A stretch of DNA of 64,000 nt from DATKFM01 sp046154965 (GCA_046154965.1 JBJXDY010000021.1:6838-70837), one strand, 5' to 3'; shown: positions 25,773 to 35,122, counted from the stretch's first letter. A program made the numbers and translations. Notes: generated from the letters alone by a model not told the origin.

Positions 25773-27716
25773 ATGGTATCGCCCCTCGGCGAGCGCGAGC
25801 ATGTTGCCCATGTATTGGCCCGTAGCGACCAGGGCCAGGCCTTGGACCTCGGGGGCATTTCCCAGGAGCCTTCCCATGTGGCCGCGTCCTGGCGGCGTTG
25901 CGTTCAGAACTTCGGCCTCGAACCGCATCGCCTGCCGCCGCCCACGGTGCTGTCGCACTCCGAGCTCAAGGATTTCCGGGATCCCGTCGACGATCTTGTT
26001 GTGTTGGCTCGGCCCGAGATCGACCGGCTCTTTGCCCGGTTGGGCCAGCATGACTACGTGCTCCTGTTCACCGACACCCATGGCGTCGCCGTCGACTTCC
26101 GCTGCGAAGACAGCCTGCTGGACGAAGCACGCCGCACCGGTCTCTATCTCGGCTCGGTCTGGACGGAGAACAGCCAGGGAACCAACGGAGTCGGCACCTG
26201 CCTCTTCGAACAGGCGCCGCTGTCCATCGTCATGAACGATCATTTCGCGACACACAATGTCAGCCTGACCTGCACGGTGGCGCCGATCTTCGGCTGCGAA
26301 GGACGCTTGGAGGCCGTGCTCGATGTCTCGACGCCGCGCAAGACCGATCACACCGTGCAGTCGATCGTGCGAAACATGGTGGCAAACTCGGCGCGCCGGA
26401 TCGAAAACTACGCCTTCACCCACCGCCACCGTCGCGACATGGTCATCCGCCTGTCCCGCTACGAGGATTTCGGCGATACCGCCGGCGATCTCCTGCTCGC
26501 GCTGGACGGCGGCGGCCGGATCGTCGCGATCAGCCGCAGCCCGGCAAGCCTGATCCCCGACTGCGAACCGCTGGTCGGGCAGGTTCTTGAGCAGTTCACC
26601 CAAGTGCCCCTGGACCGGGTCCTGCAAGACAGCGAACGAGCCTTCCGGCTCAAGGGCAGCGGCGGTCGTTCGCTTTTCATGAAGCTCGCCCATAGCGGCG
26701 AAGCATCGCGCGGCAACGGGCGCGCGCCGCAACGGCTGCGGATGGCACAACCCGCCTCACCAGCCGGAACGCCGGTCCACGATCTCGAGTCGCTGGCCGG
26801 AAACGACGTGCGCATGCTCTCGAATATCCGCATAGCCCAGCGCGTCTTCGACCGCGGTCTGCCGATCCTGCTGACGGGAGAAACCGGGACCGGCAAGGGC
26901 CTGATGGCACGGGCGCTGCACGCCGCCAGCCGGCGCGCCGATGCGCCGTTCGTGACCATCAATTGCGCCGCCATTGCAAAAGACCTGATCGAAAGCGAGC
27001 TGTTCGGTTACCGGCCCGGCGCCTTCACCGGCGCCTCGCCGAATGGGTTCAAGGGCCGCATTGTGGAAGCCACCGGCGGCACGCTGTTCCTGGACGAAGT
27101 CGGCGACATGCCCTTCGACTTGCAGACGCGGCTGCTGCAGGTCCTGTCCGACGGCGAACTGACACCCGTGGGCGGAACGCGGCCGGTCACGGTCGACTTC
27201 GCGCTTATCTCCGCAACGCACCGCGACCTCAAGCAGCGGGTGGACGACGGCGATTTTCGCGAAGACCTCTACTTTCGCTTGGGCGGCGCGACAATCGAGC
27301 TGCCGCCGCTGCGGGAACGCTGCGATCGTGCGTCGATGTTCGAGAAGATGCTGACCGAGGAAGCAGAACGCGCGAATATCGAACTCCGGCTGTCGCCGTC
27401 GGCCGGAGCCTGCCTTGCGGTTCACCTATGGCCAGGCAACCTTCGCGAACTGCGCCATGTCATGCGCTATGTCGCCGCGCTGTCGGACAAGGGCGAAGTG
27501 CTCCCCGAGCATCTGCCGTCCTCGATTCCGCGGCCGCCGGCAGAAGTCGGCGCCACCAGGGACTCATCGCATCCGGCCGAACGGCAGATGATCCTGGTCG
27601 CGCTCGAGCGGATGTCGTGGGATGTCACCGCGGCGGCCAGGCTGCTGGCGCTGTCCCGCTCGACTCTCTACCGCAAGATCAAGCAGTACGGCATCAGCCG
27701 CAACGATCTGCACTGA
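25773..27716 (+). CDS. acoR: AcoR-type sigma54-dependent activator
   Basis: A 647-residue enhancer-binding protein. An N-terminal GAF sensor spans ~75-210 and a PAS-like segment ~235-310. The AAA+ domain has Walker A GETGTGKG (369-376), the sigma54-contact loop GAFTGA (416-421) and Walker B TLFLDEVGDMP (437-447). A Fis-type HTH ends the protein (AARLLALSRSTLYRKIKQYG). This layout is that of AcoR, the activator of acetoin catabolic operons. The start follows GGGAGG. It is divergent from the ABC-aco operon, which has a candidate sigma54 promoter. The effector is not known. Confidence 0.93.
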   Translation: MVSPLGEREHVAHVLARSDQGQALDLGGISQEPSHVAASWRRCVQNFGLEPHRLPPPTVLSHSELKDFRDPVDDLVVLARPEIDRLFARLGQHDYVLLFTDTHGVAVDFRCEDSLLDEARRTGLYLGSVWTENSQGTNGVGTCLFEQAPLSIVMNDHFATHNVSLTCTVAPIFGCEGRLEAVLDVSTPRKTDHTVQSIVRNMVANSARRIENYAFTHRHRRDMVIRLSRYEDFGDTAGDLLLALDGGGRIVAISRSPASLIPDCEPLVGQVLEQFTQVPLDRVLQDSERAFRLKGSGGRSLFMKLAHSGEASRGNGRAPQRLRMAQPASPAGTPVHDLESLAGNDVRMLSNIRIAQRVFDRGLPILLTGETGTGKGLMARALHAASRRADAPFVTINCAAIAKDLIESELFGYRPGAFTGASPNGFKGRIVEATGGTLFLDEVGDMPFDLQTRLLQVLSDGELTPVGGTRPVTVDFALISATHRDLKQRVDDGDFREDLYFRLGGATIELPPLRERCDRASMFEKMLTEEAERANIELRLSPSAGACLAVHLWPGNLRELRHVMRYVAALSDKGEVLPEHLPSSIPRPPAEVGATRDSSHPAERQMILVALERMSWDVTAAARLLALSRSTLYRKIKQYGISRNDLH

Positions 27717-27726
27717 ACCGTTCCGG

Positions 27727-28353
27727 TCAGCTGGAACGCAACGCCGCCACGTAGCGCGACGCCTGTTTCTTCAGCGCGGCAATCTCGCACCCCGGCTGGA
27801 AGAGCTGGCCGCCTGTGCCAAAGCCGGTGGCGCCGGCCGCGAGATAGCCGGGGATCTTCTCCGGCGTGATGCCGCCCACCATCAGCAGCGGCACCGGATT
27901 CGGCAAAACTGCCCGCCAGGCCTTGACTGCCGCCGGCGGCAGGGTTTCGGCGGGAAACAGCTTCAGCGCATCGGCGCCGGCCGCCAGCGCCGCAAATGCC
28001 TCTGATGGCGTGGCGACGCCGGGAATACAGAACATGCCGGCCGCCTTCGCCGCCTTGATAACAGCGGGATCGCCATGGGGCATGACGATCAGTCGGCCGC
28101 CGGCATCTTTCACCCGCTGGACATCGGCGGGATCCAGAACCGTGCCGGCGCCGATCAGCGCCTTGGCGCCGAAGCCGGCCGAGAAACGGCCGATGCTGTC
28201 CAACGCCGCCGGCGAATTCAGCGGCACTTCGATGATGGCAAAGCCGGCCCCGGTCAGCGCCTCGCCCACTTCCTCCGCCACATCGGGCCGGATGCCCCGG
28301 AGAATGGCAACCAAAGGACAGCGCGCCAGCCATGATTGCAATTCCTGACTCAT
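27727..28353 (-). CDS. dgoA: 2-dehydro-3-deoxy-6-phosphogalactonate aldolase
   Basis: A 208-residue KDPG/KDPGal aldolase, a class I TIM-barrel enzyme giving pyruvate and glyceraldehyde-3-phosphate. The Schiff-base lysine is Lys131 (DALKLFPAE) and the general acid/base Glu42 (IIEVPLN). The start ATG 28353 overlaps the dgoK stop by 4 bases. The RGIRPD loop at ~19-24 and the adjacent DgoK favour the galactonate enzyme over Eda. Confidence 0.93.
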   Translation of the reverse strand: MSQELQSWLARCPLVAILRGIRPDVAEEVGEALTGAGFAIIEVPLNSPAALDSIGRFSAGFGAKALIGAGTVLDPADVQRVKDAGGRLIVMPHGDPAVIKAAKAAGMFCIPGVATPSEAFAALAAGADALKLFPAETLPPAAVKAWRAVLPNPVPLLMVGGITPEKIPGYLAAGATGFGTGGQLFQPGCEIAALKKQASRYVAALRSS

Positions 28354-29276
28354 GCCGTCTCCTTCGCCAGCCCGCGGGCGCAGGCGAGCCGCCAAATGCC
28401 ATGCAACGCCGCGTCGGGCGCCGCTTCGGAGGTTGCGTAGCCCAAGGCGGCGGCGGCCATGGCATAGGACCGGCACAGGTGCGCCTGCCCGATCAGCCTA
28501 ATGGCGGGCACCTTGCCAGACAAACCAAGCACCCGCGGCGCTTCCCACAACTCCGTGCCGATGAGCAATCCGGACAGGTAGCCTGCCCCTTCCCGCTCCG
28601 TCACTTCAGCAAACAGACTCAGCGCGCGGACGCCAAAAAGCCCGTGAAGCAGAGCCCCGCCGCCCTCTGCCGCCGCAGCTACGCCACGCCGGAAGCCGCC
28701 CTCATCGATCCCCTCGCCCTGCATCGTGCGGCCGAGGATGCTGTGCTGCCGCAGCACGCCGAAGACTTCACCGGTCATGAAGGTGGCGAAACCGACGATC
28801 CGGCCCTTCTCCACGGCTACCCATTTGCTATGGGTTCCCGGCAGCAGAAAGAGGCCGCCGTCGCCAGCAACGGCACCGAAGATTTGCGTCTCTTCGCCGC
28901 GGATGACATCCGGCACGCCCCGGCCATCGCGGCAGGAGATGCCGGGGATGAGCAACACCCGATGGCCGTCGCGCCAATCGACGGCAGTCATGCCCCGCGC
29001 GACATCGGCCGCCCCCGCCGGGCAGGCCACATACGGCGCCTCGCGCCACCCCTGGCGGCTACCAATCATACCGCAGGCGAGGAGCGGTATGCCTGGCGGC
29101 AGCGGCAGCCAGGATTTCAGCGTTTCATCCAGAGCTCCGGCGAAATCCGCCTTGGCCACTTGCATGATCCCCAGCGGCCGTTCTTCGCGCGCGATCGCCT
29201 CCCCGCCCGCGCCCACCAGATAAGCCCGCAGGTTGGTCGTGCCCCAATCCAGGGCAATCAAGGCGGGTGCCAACAT
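28350..29276 (-). CDS. dgoK: 2-dehydro-3-deoxygalactonokinase
   Basis: A 308-residue member of the DgoK family. The N-terminal phosphate motif is ALDWGTTNLRAYLV, and GMIGSRQGWREAPYVACPAG near 70-90 is a strong DgoK signature. FLLPGTHSKWV near 150 is also conserved. It phosphorylates 2-keto-3-deoxygalactonate at O6 and feeds DgoA, with which it overlaps. It starts 21 bases after the SDR gene. Confidence 0.93.
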   Translation of the reverse strand: MLAPALIALDWGTTNLRAYLVGAGGEAIAREERPLGIMQVAKADFAGALDETLKSWLPLPPGIPLLACGMIGSRQGWREAPYVACPAGAADVARGMTAVDWRDGHRVLLIPGISCRDGRGVPDVIRGEETQIFGAVAGDGGLFLLPGTHSKWVAVEKGRIVGFATFMTGEVFGVLRQHSILGRTMQGEGIDEGGFRRGVAAAAEGGGALLHGLFGVRALSLFAEVTEREGAGYLSGLLIGTELWEAPRVLGLSGKVPAIRLIGQAHLCRSYAMAAAALGYATSEAAPDAALHGIWRLACARGLAKETA

Positions 29277-29297
29277 CGCGCGATCCCGAGCGGTCGC

Positions 29298-30065
29298 CTA
29301 AACCCAGCCGCCGTCGACGATGTAATGCTGGCCGCTGCAACCGCCGCTGTCGTCGGACGCCATGAACAGCACCATGCGTGCAATGTCGTCGGGCACCAGC
29401 TTTCGCTTGATACACTGGCCCTGCAGCAGCTCTTTCTCGGCTTCCGGAGTCAGCCAAAGCTTAATCTGCCTCTCGGTCATGATCCAGCCGGGCACCACCG
29501 TATTGACCCGGATGTTCATCGGCCCGAGATCGCGGGCGAGCGCGTTGGTGAGGCCCTGCACTGCCGACTTTGACGTCGTGTAAGCCGGCATGTTCCCCTG
29601 CTTCTTCATCCAGGAGATCGAACCGAGATTGACTATCGAGCCGCCGCCGGCTGCCGCCATGTCCTTGTAGACGGCCTGAGCGGCAAAGAACTGATGCTTC
29701 AAATTCACCGCCACCCGCTCGTCCCAGTACTTCGGCGTGACTTCGTCGATGGCGTGGCGTTGATCATGCGCGGCGTTGTTAACCAGCACGCGGAACGCGC
29801 CGACCTTGGCTTTCGCATCCGATATCGCGCGTTGCAGTGCCGTCGTATCCGTAATGTCGCAATGAATGAACAACGGCGCTGACAGCTTGCTGCCGGTCAG
29901 GTCCTTTACCAGCTTTTCCGACTCTTCCTTGGCGATGTCGACGAAGGCGACCTTCGATCCCTGGGCACAGAAATTCTCGACGATCGACGCGCCGATGCCG
30001 GAACCGCCACCGGTCACAAACACCGCCTTGTCTTTCAAACTCGGATATGTCGCAAAACTTGCCAT
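29298..30065 (-). CDS. SDR dehydrogenase, probable aldose 1-dehydrogenase
   Basis: A 255-residue short-chain dehydrogenase. NAD(P) motif TGGGSGIG near residue 16, an Asp (FVDI) at the end of beta2 favouring NAD, NNAAHD near 92, catalytic Ser-Tyr-Lys with YTTSK near 157-161, and PGWIMTER. The C-terminus DGGWV is typical. Context (dgoK, dgoA, an aldonate dehydratase and a sugar transporter) suggests oxidation of an aldose such as galactose or arabinose to its lactone. Substrate is inferred. ATG 30065 is used; a GTG is one codon upstream. Confidence 0.85.
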   Translation of the reverse strand: MASFATYPSLKDKAVFVTGGGSGIGASIVENFCAQGSKVAFVDIAKEESEKLVKDLTGSKLSAPLFIHCDITDTTALQRAISDAKAKVGAFRVLVNNAAHDQRHAIDEVTPKYWDERVAVNLKHQFFAAQAVYKDMAAAGGGSIVNLGSISWMKKQGNMPAYTTSKSAVQGLTNALARDLGPMNIRVNTVVPGWIMTERQIKLWLTPEAEKELLQGQCIKRKLVPDDIARMVLFMASDDSGGCSGQHYIVDGGWV

Positions 30066-30094
30066 CACCCAGCTCCCACACTGCCAAACAACAA

Positions 30095-30841
30095 CTACGC
30101 CGCCGCTTCGCCCTGGACGATCATGCCGAGGACCTCATCCTCGGTCGTCCGGGCAATAATCCGATCGCCGACCAGCCGGCCGCGCTTCAATACCATGACA
30201 CGGTCGCCGACGGCGAAAATGTCGTTCAACCGGTGGCTGATGATAATCTGCGCCACGCCATGGCTCTTCAACTCCAGCATCGTGTCCAAAAGCTGCTGCG
30301 TCGCCGTCACCGAGAGGTTCGCTGTCGGCTCATCCAGAATCACGACGCGGGGATCGGAACTGATGGCGCGGGCGATCGCCACCGATTGCTGGCGGCCGCC
30401 GGACAAGCTCTCGACTTTCAACCGAACCGAGGCAACATCGACCTTTAGCTTCTTCAGAATCACGCTGGCGTCGGCCTCCATCTTTGCCCGGTCGACGAAC
30501 CAGCCTTTCTTCGGCCAGCGCCCCAGGAACATGTTCGACGCGATGTCCATGTTTCCGCAGAGCGCGAAGTCCTGATAGATCATCTCGATGCCCCGGTCGC
30601 GGGACTCCTGCGGGCTGCGGAAATGGACCGCATTGCCATCGATGAGAATTTCCCCGGTATCCTTCTGATAAGCCCCCGACAGAATTTTCATCAACGTCGA
30701 TTTGCCGGCGGAGTTGTCTCCCACCAGCCCGAGAATTTCGCCGGGCATCAGGCGCAGCGCCACATCCTGCAGGGCCTGGACAGCGCCGAAGGCCTTGCAG
30801 ATCGCGCGCATCTCCACGACCGGGGTTTCCGTCTCCGTCAT
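30095..30841 (-). CDS. FrcA-like single-domain sugar ABC ATPase
   Basis: A 248-residue ATPase with one nucleotide-binding domain. Walker A is GDNSAGKST, signature LSGGRQQSVAIARA, and Walker B VVILDEPTANLS. Ribose-type ATPases usually have two fused domains (~500 residues), whereas FrcA-type proteins, as here, have one. The ATG overlaps the stop of the double permease (ATGA), so the two are made together. Confidence 0.9.
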   Translation of the reverse strand: MTETETPVVEMRAICKAFGAVQALQDVALRLMPGEILGLVGDNSAGKSTLMKILSGAYQKDTGEILIDGNAVHFRSPQESRDRGIEMIYQDFALCGNMDIASNMFLGRWPKKGWFVDRAKMEADASVILKKLKVDVASVRLKVESLSGGRQQSVAIARAISSDPRVVILDEPTANLSVTATQQLLDTMLELKSHGVAQIIISHRLNDIFAVGDRVMVLKRGRLVGDRIIARTTEDEVLGMIVQGEAAA

Positions 30842-33078
30842 GCCGTCTGCTCCCTGCGTCTGCCGCTAAATCGTGGGATGAATCGCGCCAGGATACGTTC
30901 CTGCCTCAGCCAGATATCGCCGAGCACGGCGATGATCAAGATGACGCCGATGGCGACATTGACCCAATGTTGCGGCATCACGAAGGATTTGCCGTCGGAA
31001 CTGATGATCTGCAGCGACAGCAGCGCGCGGATGAGCGTGATCACCATGGCACCCGCCAGCGCACCCAGCACGGAACCATAGCCGCCAAAGATACTGGCGC
31101 CGCCGATGACCGCCGCAGCGATCACATCCAGTTCGCGCAGGGTGCCGGCCGACGGATTAAAGGAGCGGAAGTAAGCCACATAGATCAGGCCGGCGAGCGA
31201 CGCGCACATGGAGCAGAACAGCAAGCTCAGGAATCGCACGCGATCTGTGTTGATCCCGGCATATCCCGCCGCGCGCCGGTTGCCGCCCACCGCCGTCAAC
31301 TTGTAGCCGAAGGGCGAGCGCCAGAGGATGATCGCGAAGATCACGGCGATAACCGCGAGGACAACGGTTTGCGTGCTGACCGCGCCGGCCAGCCGGCCCA
31401 TGAAACTGTCGGGCGCCAGGGCAACGCCGTAGTAACGCAAGATCTCGATGACTTTGCGGCCCATCAGATTGTAGCTCTCGGGAAACTGGTTGAGCTGGCG
31501 GCCCGCGACCAGCCAGGCGGCGATGCCGCGCGCGATGTAGAACATGCAGAGCGTAGCGACGAAGGCCGGCAGCCTCGCTTTTGTAGCCAGGAAGCCGCTG
31601 CACATGCCGGCAACCATCCCGGCGGCAAATCCGATCAGCGCCGCCACCAGGGGCGGCGCGCCCATCATTTTCATCAGGAACGCGGTGGTCGCCGCCGAAA
31701 GCGCGAGAACCGATCCCACGGAGAGATCGACATCGCCGGCCCGCATCACATAGGCCATGCCGATAGCCATCAGTCCGATCTCGCTGAAGGCCAGCAGCAG
31801 GTTGAAACTGTTATCCAGGCTGCCCCAGAAATCGGGCCGCAGGAGATATCCGACGAGCCACAATATGATGGCGAAGATGATCGCCGCGGCCTCGCGCCGC
31901 GCCATCATCCGCGACAGCCAACTGCCGGTAACCTCCCGTGCCGTGGCGCGAGTCCCGATGGTGCGCGTGGATTCGATGGCGACGCTATCCACCGCTGCCG
32001 GTGGCGGCGGCAAGCCGCGCAATCGGGCAATGAGCCGGGCCGGCAAGCGCCGCCGGATGATCCAGGGCTCGATCAGCACCGCTGCAAGCAGGATCAGGCC
32101 GAGGAACGCCGGCACCGCGCCCGGCGGCAGCTGCGCCATTGCCCGCACTTCCATCAAGGTGCCGCCCACATCGATGGTTCGTGTGATCGGCACGCCCTCG
32201 CGCAGCACCTTGTCGATCAGCACGATGAGCACCGCGCCAAGACAAGCGCCGAAGATGCGGCCGCGGCCGCCGAGAATGCTGGCGCCGCCGATGATCACGG
32301 CGGCGATGACGATCAGCTCCGCGCCCTGGCCGTACTGGCTGTGGGCGCCTTTGTCCTGCGCCATGTTCATCAGCCCGGCGATGGTGGCGCAGAGCGAGGA
32401 GAGAACGAAGGCGCGGATGCGCACCTTGTTGGTATTGATGCCTGCGTAGCCGGACGCCAGGGCATTGCCGCCGGTGGCATAAGTCTCGTAGCCCCAGCGG
32501 GTATAGGCGAGCACCAAGCCGCCGACAATTGCGACGATGACGAAGAGGATGATTTGATTGTTGAACCCCAGCGCGTTGTTCACGCCCAGCAGGAAAAACG
32601 GATCGCCGCCCTTGGCGGCAAAGCCGATGTTCTGGCCGCCGGTCAAACCGAGCACCAGGCCGCGGCCGATGAACAGCATGGTGAGCGTGGCGATGAAGGC
32701 CGGCACCCGCAGATAGGTGACGAGAACGCCGTTGATGAGACCGATGCCGACACCGGTCACCAAGCCGGCAAGAACGCCGATCCAGGGCGGCAGATCGTAG
32801 AAGCTGGGCGCCACCGCCATGGAGAAGACGACCGCGACCAGGCCGACCGTTGAACCGACCGACAGATCGAGATCGCGATTGATGATGACGAACGACATGC
32901 CCACGGCCATGACGCCGAAGCGCGCCGCGTCGCGCAGCACGGAGGCCAGCGCATCGGCATTGCCGAAGAACACGGGATTGATCCAGGTGCCGACGATATA
33001 GAGCAGCACCATAAACAAGATCAACCCGGCTTCCCAGCCGCCGATCGCGCCCATCCATCTTTTCAAGCTCTGTGGCAT
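30838..33078 (-). CDS. Tandem-fused ribose-type ABC permease (two RbsC-like domains)
   Basis: A 746-residue membrane protein containing two complete BPD_transp_2 permeases in one chain. Domain 1 spans ~15-340 and domain 2 ~395-735, joined by a ~50-residue Pro/Arg/Thr-rich linker. Each domain has its own DLSVGS loop (69-76 and 449-456), GYAGINT segment (210-216 and again near 590) and IGGASI-x-GG motif. Standard family members have ~320-350 residues and work as dimers, so this gene encodes a covalent dimer. It pairs with the single-domain ATPase immediately downstream. Confidence 0.92.
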   Translation of the reverse strand: MPQSLKRWMGAIGGWEAGLILFMVLLYIVGTWINPVFFGNADALASVLRDAARFGVMAVGMSFVIINRDLDLSVGSTVGLVAVVFSMAVAPSFYDLPPWIGVLAGLVTGVGIGLINGVLVTYLRVPAFIATLTMLFIGRGLVLGLTGGQNIGFAAKGGDPFFLLGVNNALGFNNQIILFVIVAIVGGLVLAYTRWGYETYATGGNALASGYAGINTNKVRIRAFVLSSLCATIAGLMNMAQDKGAHSQYGQGAELIVIAAVIIGGASILGGRGRIFGACLGAVLIVLIDKVLREGVPITRTIDVGGTLMEVRAMAQLPPGAVPAFLGLILLAAVLIEPWIIRRRLPARLIARLRGLPPPPAAVDSVAIESTRTIGTRATAREVTGSWLSRMMARREAAAIIFAIILWLVGYLLRPDFWGSLDNSFNLLLAFSEIGLMAIGMAYVMRAGDVDLSVGSVLALSAATTAFLMKMMGAPPLVAALIGFAAGMVAGMCSGFLATKARLPAFVATLCMFYIARGIAAWLVAGRQLNQFPESYNLMGRKVIEILRYYGVALAPDSFMGRLAGAVSTQTVVLAVIAVIFAIILWRSPFGYKLTAVGGNRRAAGYAGINTDRVRFLSLLFCSMCASLAGLIYVAYFRSFNPSAGTLRELDVIAAAVIGGASIFGGYGSVLGALAGAMVITLIRALLSLQIISSDGKSFVMPQHWVNVAIGVILIIAVLGDIWLRQERILARFIPRFSGRRREQTA

Positions 33079-33099
33079 CCGCCCTGTACCGGCAAACAG

Positions 33100-33139
33100 C
33101 CGCGCCGCCCCTCCCGATTGCTGGGAAGGGACGGCGCGG
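33100..33139 (-). promoter_or_regulatory. Intercistronic hairpin between binding protein and permease
   Basis: A strong, nearly perfect stem of 16 to 17 bp (CCGCGCCG...GGCGCGG arms with few mismatches) around a 7-base loop, in the 89-bp gap after the binding-protein gene. No U-run follows. It probably stabilises the binding-protein mRNA or reduces readthrough. Confidence 0.6.
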
Positions 33140-33167
33140 ATCTACCGCCTAGCTGTCGCGATGGACT

Positions 33168-34250
33168 CTAGTTCTCGAACCGCTTGCCGACGAGGTCGAC
33201 ATTGGCCTTTGTCACGAGCTGCGCCTTGGTATCCAGGTCGGCCGCGGATACGCCGCGATCGATCTGCAGATAGAGCTGCGCCACCGGCCAAAAGCCTTGC
33301 AGGAACGGCTGCTGCCCCAGCGCGCCATCGAGCGCGCCCGAACGGATCGCATCGAGCTGCTTCGGCCCGAGATCGAAGCCATATGAGCAGACGCTGTCGC
33401 CATTGCCAAGTTGCGACACCGCGTCGGCAATCGCCGGCGTGACGAAGCCATTGGCGCCCATGATTCCGATCACGTCGCCGCGGGACTCGATCAGGCTGAC
33501 GATCGAGCCCACGATGTTGTTGGCGTCAACGTCGATGCCGATGTTCTCCGGACCTGCGTCGATCTTGTAGTCGGCCAGCTTGCCCGCCGCTTCCAACTTC
33601 TTAACCGTCGCCTGGAAGGCCGCGGTGATGCGGTTGTTGACCTCGACATTGCCCAGCGTGGTGGTGTTCGGAAAGATGATGCTGCCGCCCTTGCCGGCCG
33701 CCAGCACGCAATCCGCCATCGCCTCGCCGCCGATCGCCGCCGCCGAAGCATCCTGGCCGGTGTGGGAAATCTGATTCCGGTTCTTGATGATGGGATCGAA
33801 GCTGTTGGTTGTCGCCACTGGAATTCCGCGTTCAAAAGCTTTGGCGACGACATCGTCATAGGCGCCCGATTGCGGCGTTGTCAGGATGATGCCGTCGATG
33901 GTCGGGTCCTGAATGATCTGATTCAGGATCTCCAGTTCGCGCGGAATATCGTCAACGGGTGCTTCCGAGCCCAGCATGATCAAGTTGATGCCGAAGGCAT
34001 CCGCCGCGACCTTCGCGCCGACATAGGTCGGATCGAAGAAGCCGTTGCCGGCCGTGTGGGTAATGATGGCGAAGGTCAGTTTGCCGTCATCGGAGTTGAA
34101 CTTCTTCGTCGTGGCATTTTCTTTCGCCGCCTCGTCGAAATCATAGCCGCCGACGGCCTTGTCGACCGAGCCGGTCGACTGCGCCATCGCTGCCGTCGCG
34201 GCAAAGCCGACGACGCCGACAAAAATCGGTAGGGCGAACTTCAACAGCAT
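33168..34250 (-). CDS. Periplasmic sugar-binding protein (RbsB-like)
   Basis: A 360-residue periplasmic-binding-protein type I. The signal peptide (~1-23) ends AMA-Q. The mature part begins after a ~35-residue acidic/polar lead with KLTFAIITHTAGNGFFDPTYVGAK. IDGIILTTPQSGAYDD and the hinge GANGFVTPAIADAV match ribose/fructose-type binders. It is the first transporter gene of the cassette with the fused permease, and its operon partners suggest an aldose ligand. Confidence 0.9.
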   Translation of the reverse strand: MLLKFALPIFVGVVGFAATAAMAQSTGSVDKAVGGYDFDEAAKENATTKKFNSDDGKLTFAIITHTAGNGFFDPTYVGAKVAADAFGINLIMLGSEAPVDDIPRELEILNQIIQDPTIDGIILTTPQSGAYDDVVAKAFERGIPVATTNSFDPIIKNRNQISHTGQDASAAAIGGEAMADCVLAAGKGGSIIFPNTTTLGNVEVNNRITAAFQATVKKLEAAGKLADYKIDAGPENIGIDVDANNIVGSIVSLIESRGDVIGIMGANGFVTPAIADAVSQLGNGDSVCSYGFDLGPKQLDAIRSGALDGALGQQPFLQGFWPVAQLYLQIDRGVSAADLDTKAQLVTKANVDLVGKRFEN

Positions 34251-34309
34251 TTGGTTCCTCCTCGTTCACGTTGTCCGAATACACACATGCGGGGTCCGTG
34301 CGCATGAAC

Positions 34310-35122
34310 TCAGCGCCGTACCTTCTTGATCGACCATTTGCGCCGCCGGGCAGGAACGATGGCCGCCGCCAGCTTCGCATTGCTTGCCAGCAGATTTTTC
34401 AGATCGGCCTCCGACTCGCCGAGCAGTTTCACTGTCGCTGCCCGCGCGGCCTCGGGATTGCGCTTCTTGATGGCGTCGAGCATTCCCTTGTGCAGCGGCA
34501 GCGACAGCTCGCGCGCATCGACCGGCATCAGTCCGGCCAGGCGGAAGCCGGCCGCCAGGGCGGCTTCGATCGTCGCAGCCAGCGGCCGGAGCAGTTCATT
34601 GCCGGTTGCCAGCAGAATAGCGCGATGGAAGCGGATGTCGTGCTCGGCCCAGTGCTCCGGCCGGTCGGCGGATTTCTCCATCTCCCGGTAGGCGTCTTCG
34701 ATGGCGCGGATCTCCGGCGCCTTCGCCTGGCGGGCGGCAATGGCGGCCGCTTGCGGCTCGATGATCTGCCGCAGCTCCATCAGATCGCGCACGAAGCGAT
34801 CCACAGGCCCGGCGGCGAGCTGCCAGGCCAATACGTCGGGATCCAGCAGGTTCCAGTCATGGCGCGCGCGCACCCGCGTGCCGGTCTTCGGCCGGGATTC
34901 CACCAGACCTTTGGCGGCCAGAACTTTGATGGCCTCCCGCAACGCAGTCCGGCTCACCTTCAGGCGCATGCTGAAATCGGCTTCGTTGGGCAGGATCTCT
35001 CCCGGCGCCAGGTCGCCGCGGAGGATGCGCTCGCCGATGTCATGGGCGACCTGCCCATGCAGACTGCGCTGGGAATAGGTGTGTATCCCGCCGCGATCCT
35101 CGGTCAACCCGATCTCTCCCAT
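34310..35122 (-). CDS. FadR-family GntR repressor of the sugar operon
   Basis: A 270-residue regulator. The winged HTH at ~20-85 reads NEADFSMRLKVSRTALREAIKVL and GLVESRPKTGTRV. The C-terminal FCD domain (~105-240) has the metal-ligand histidines and acidic residues in HDIRFHRAILLATGN. It lies between the binding-protein gene and the aldonate dehydratase gene, so it is probably the local repressor responding to an aldonate or keto-deoxy-aldonate. ATG 35122 is used; ATG 35143 is an alternative and the ribosome sites do not decide. Candidate operators are at 35188 and 37000. Confidence 0.88.
   Translation of the reverse strand: MGEIGLTEDRGGIHTYSQRSLHGQVAHDIGERILRGDLAPGEILPNEADFSMRLKVSRTALREAIKVLAAKGLVESRPKTGTRVRARHDWNLLDPDVLAWQLAAGPVDRFVRDLMELRQIIEPQAAAIAARQAKAPEIRAIEDAYREMEKSADRPEHWAEHDIRFHRAILLATGNELLRPLAATIEAALAAGFRLAGLMPVDARELSLPLHKGMLDAIKKRNPEAARAATVKLLGESEADLKNLLASNAKLAAAIVPARRRKWSIKKVRR

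Noticed and set aside
27719..27738. Small inverted repeat CGTTCC-N8-GGAACG between acoR and dgoA ends
   Set aside because: It could be a bidirectional terminator, but the stem is only 6 bp, overlaps the dgoA coding end and lacks U-runs.
30967..32853. 628-codon plus-strand frame opposite the fused permease
   Set aside because: Charged, repetitive antisense of a membrane protein; no ribosome site and no recognisable domain.
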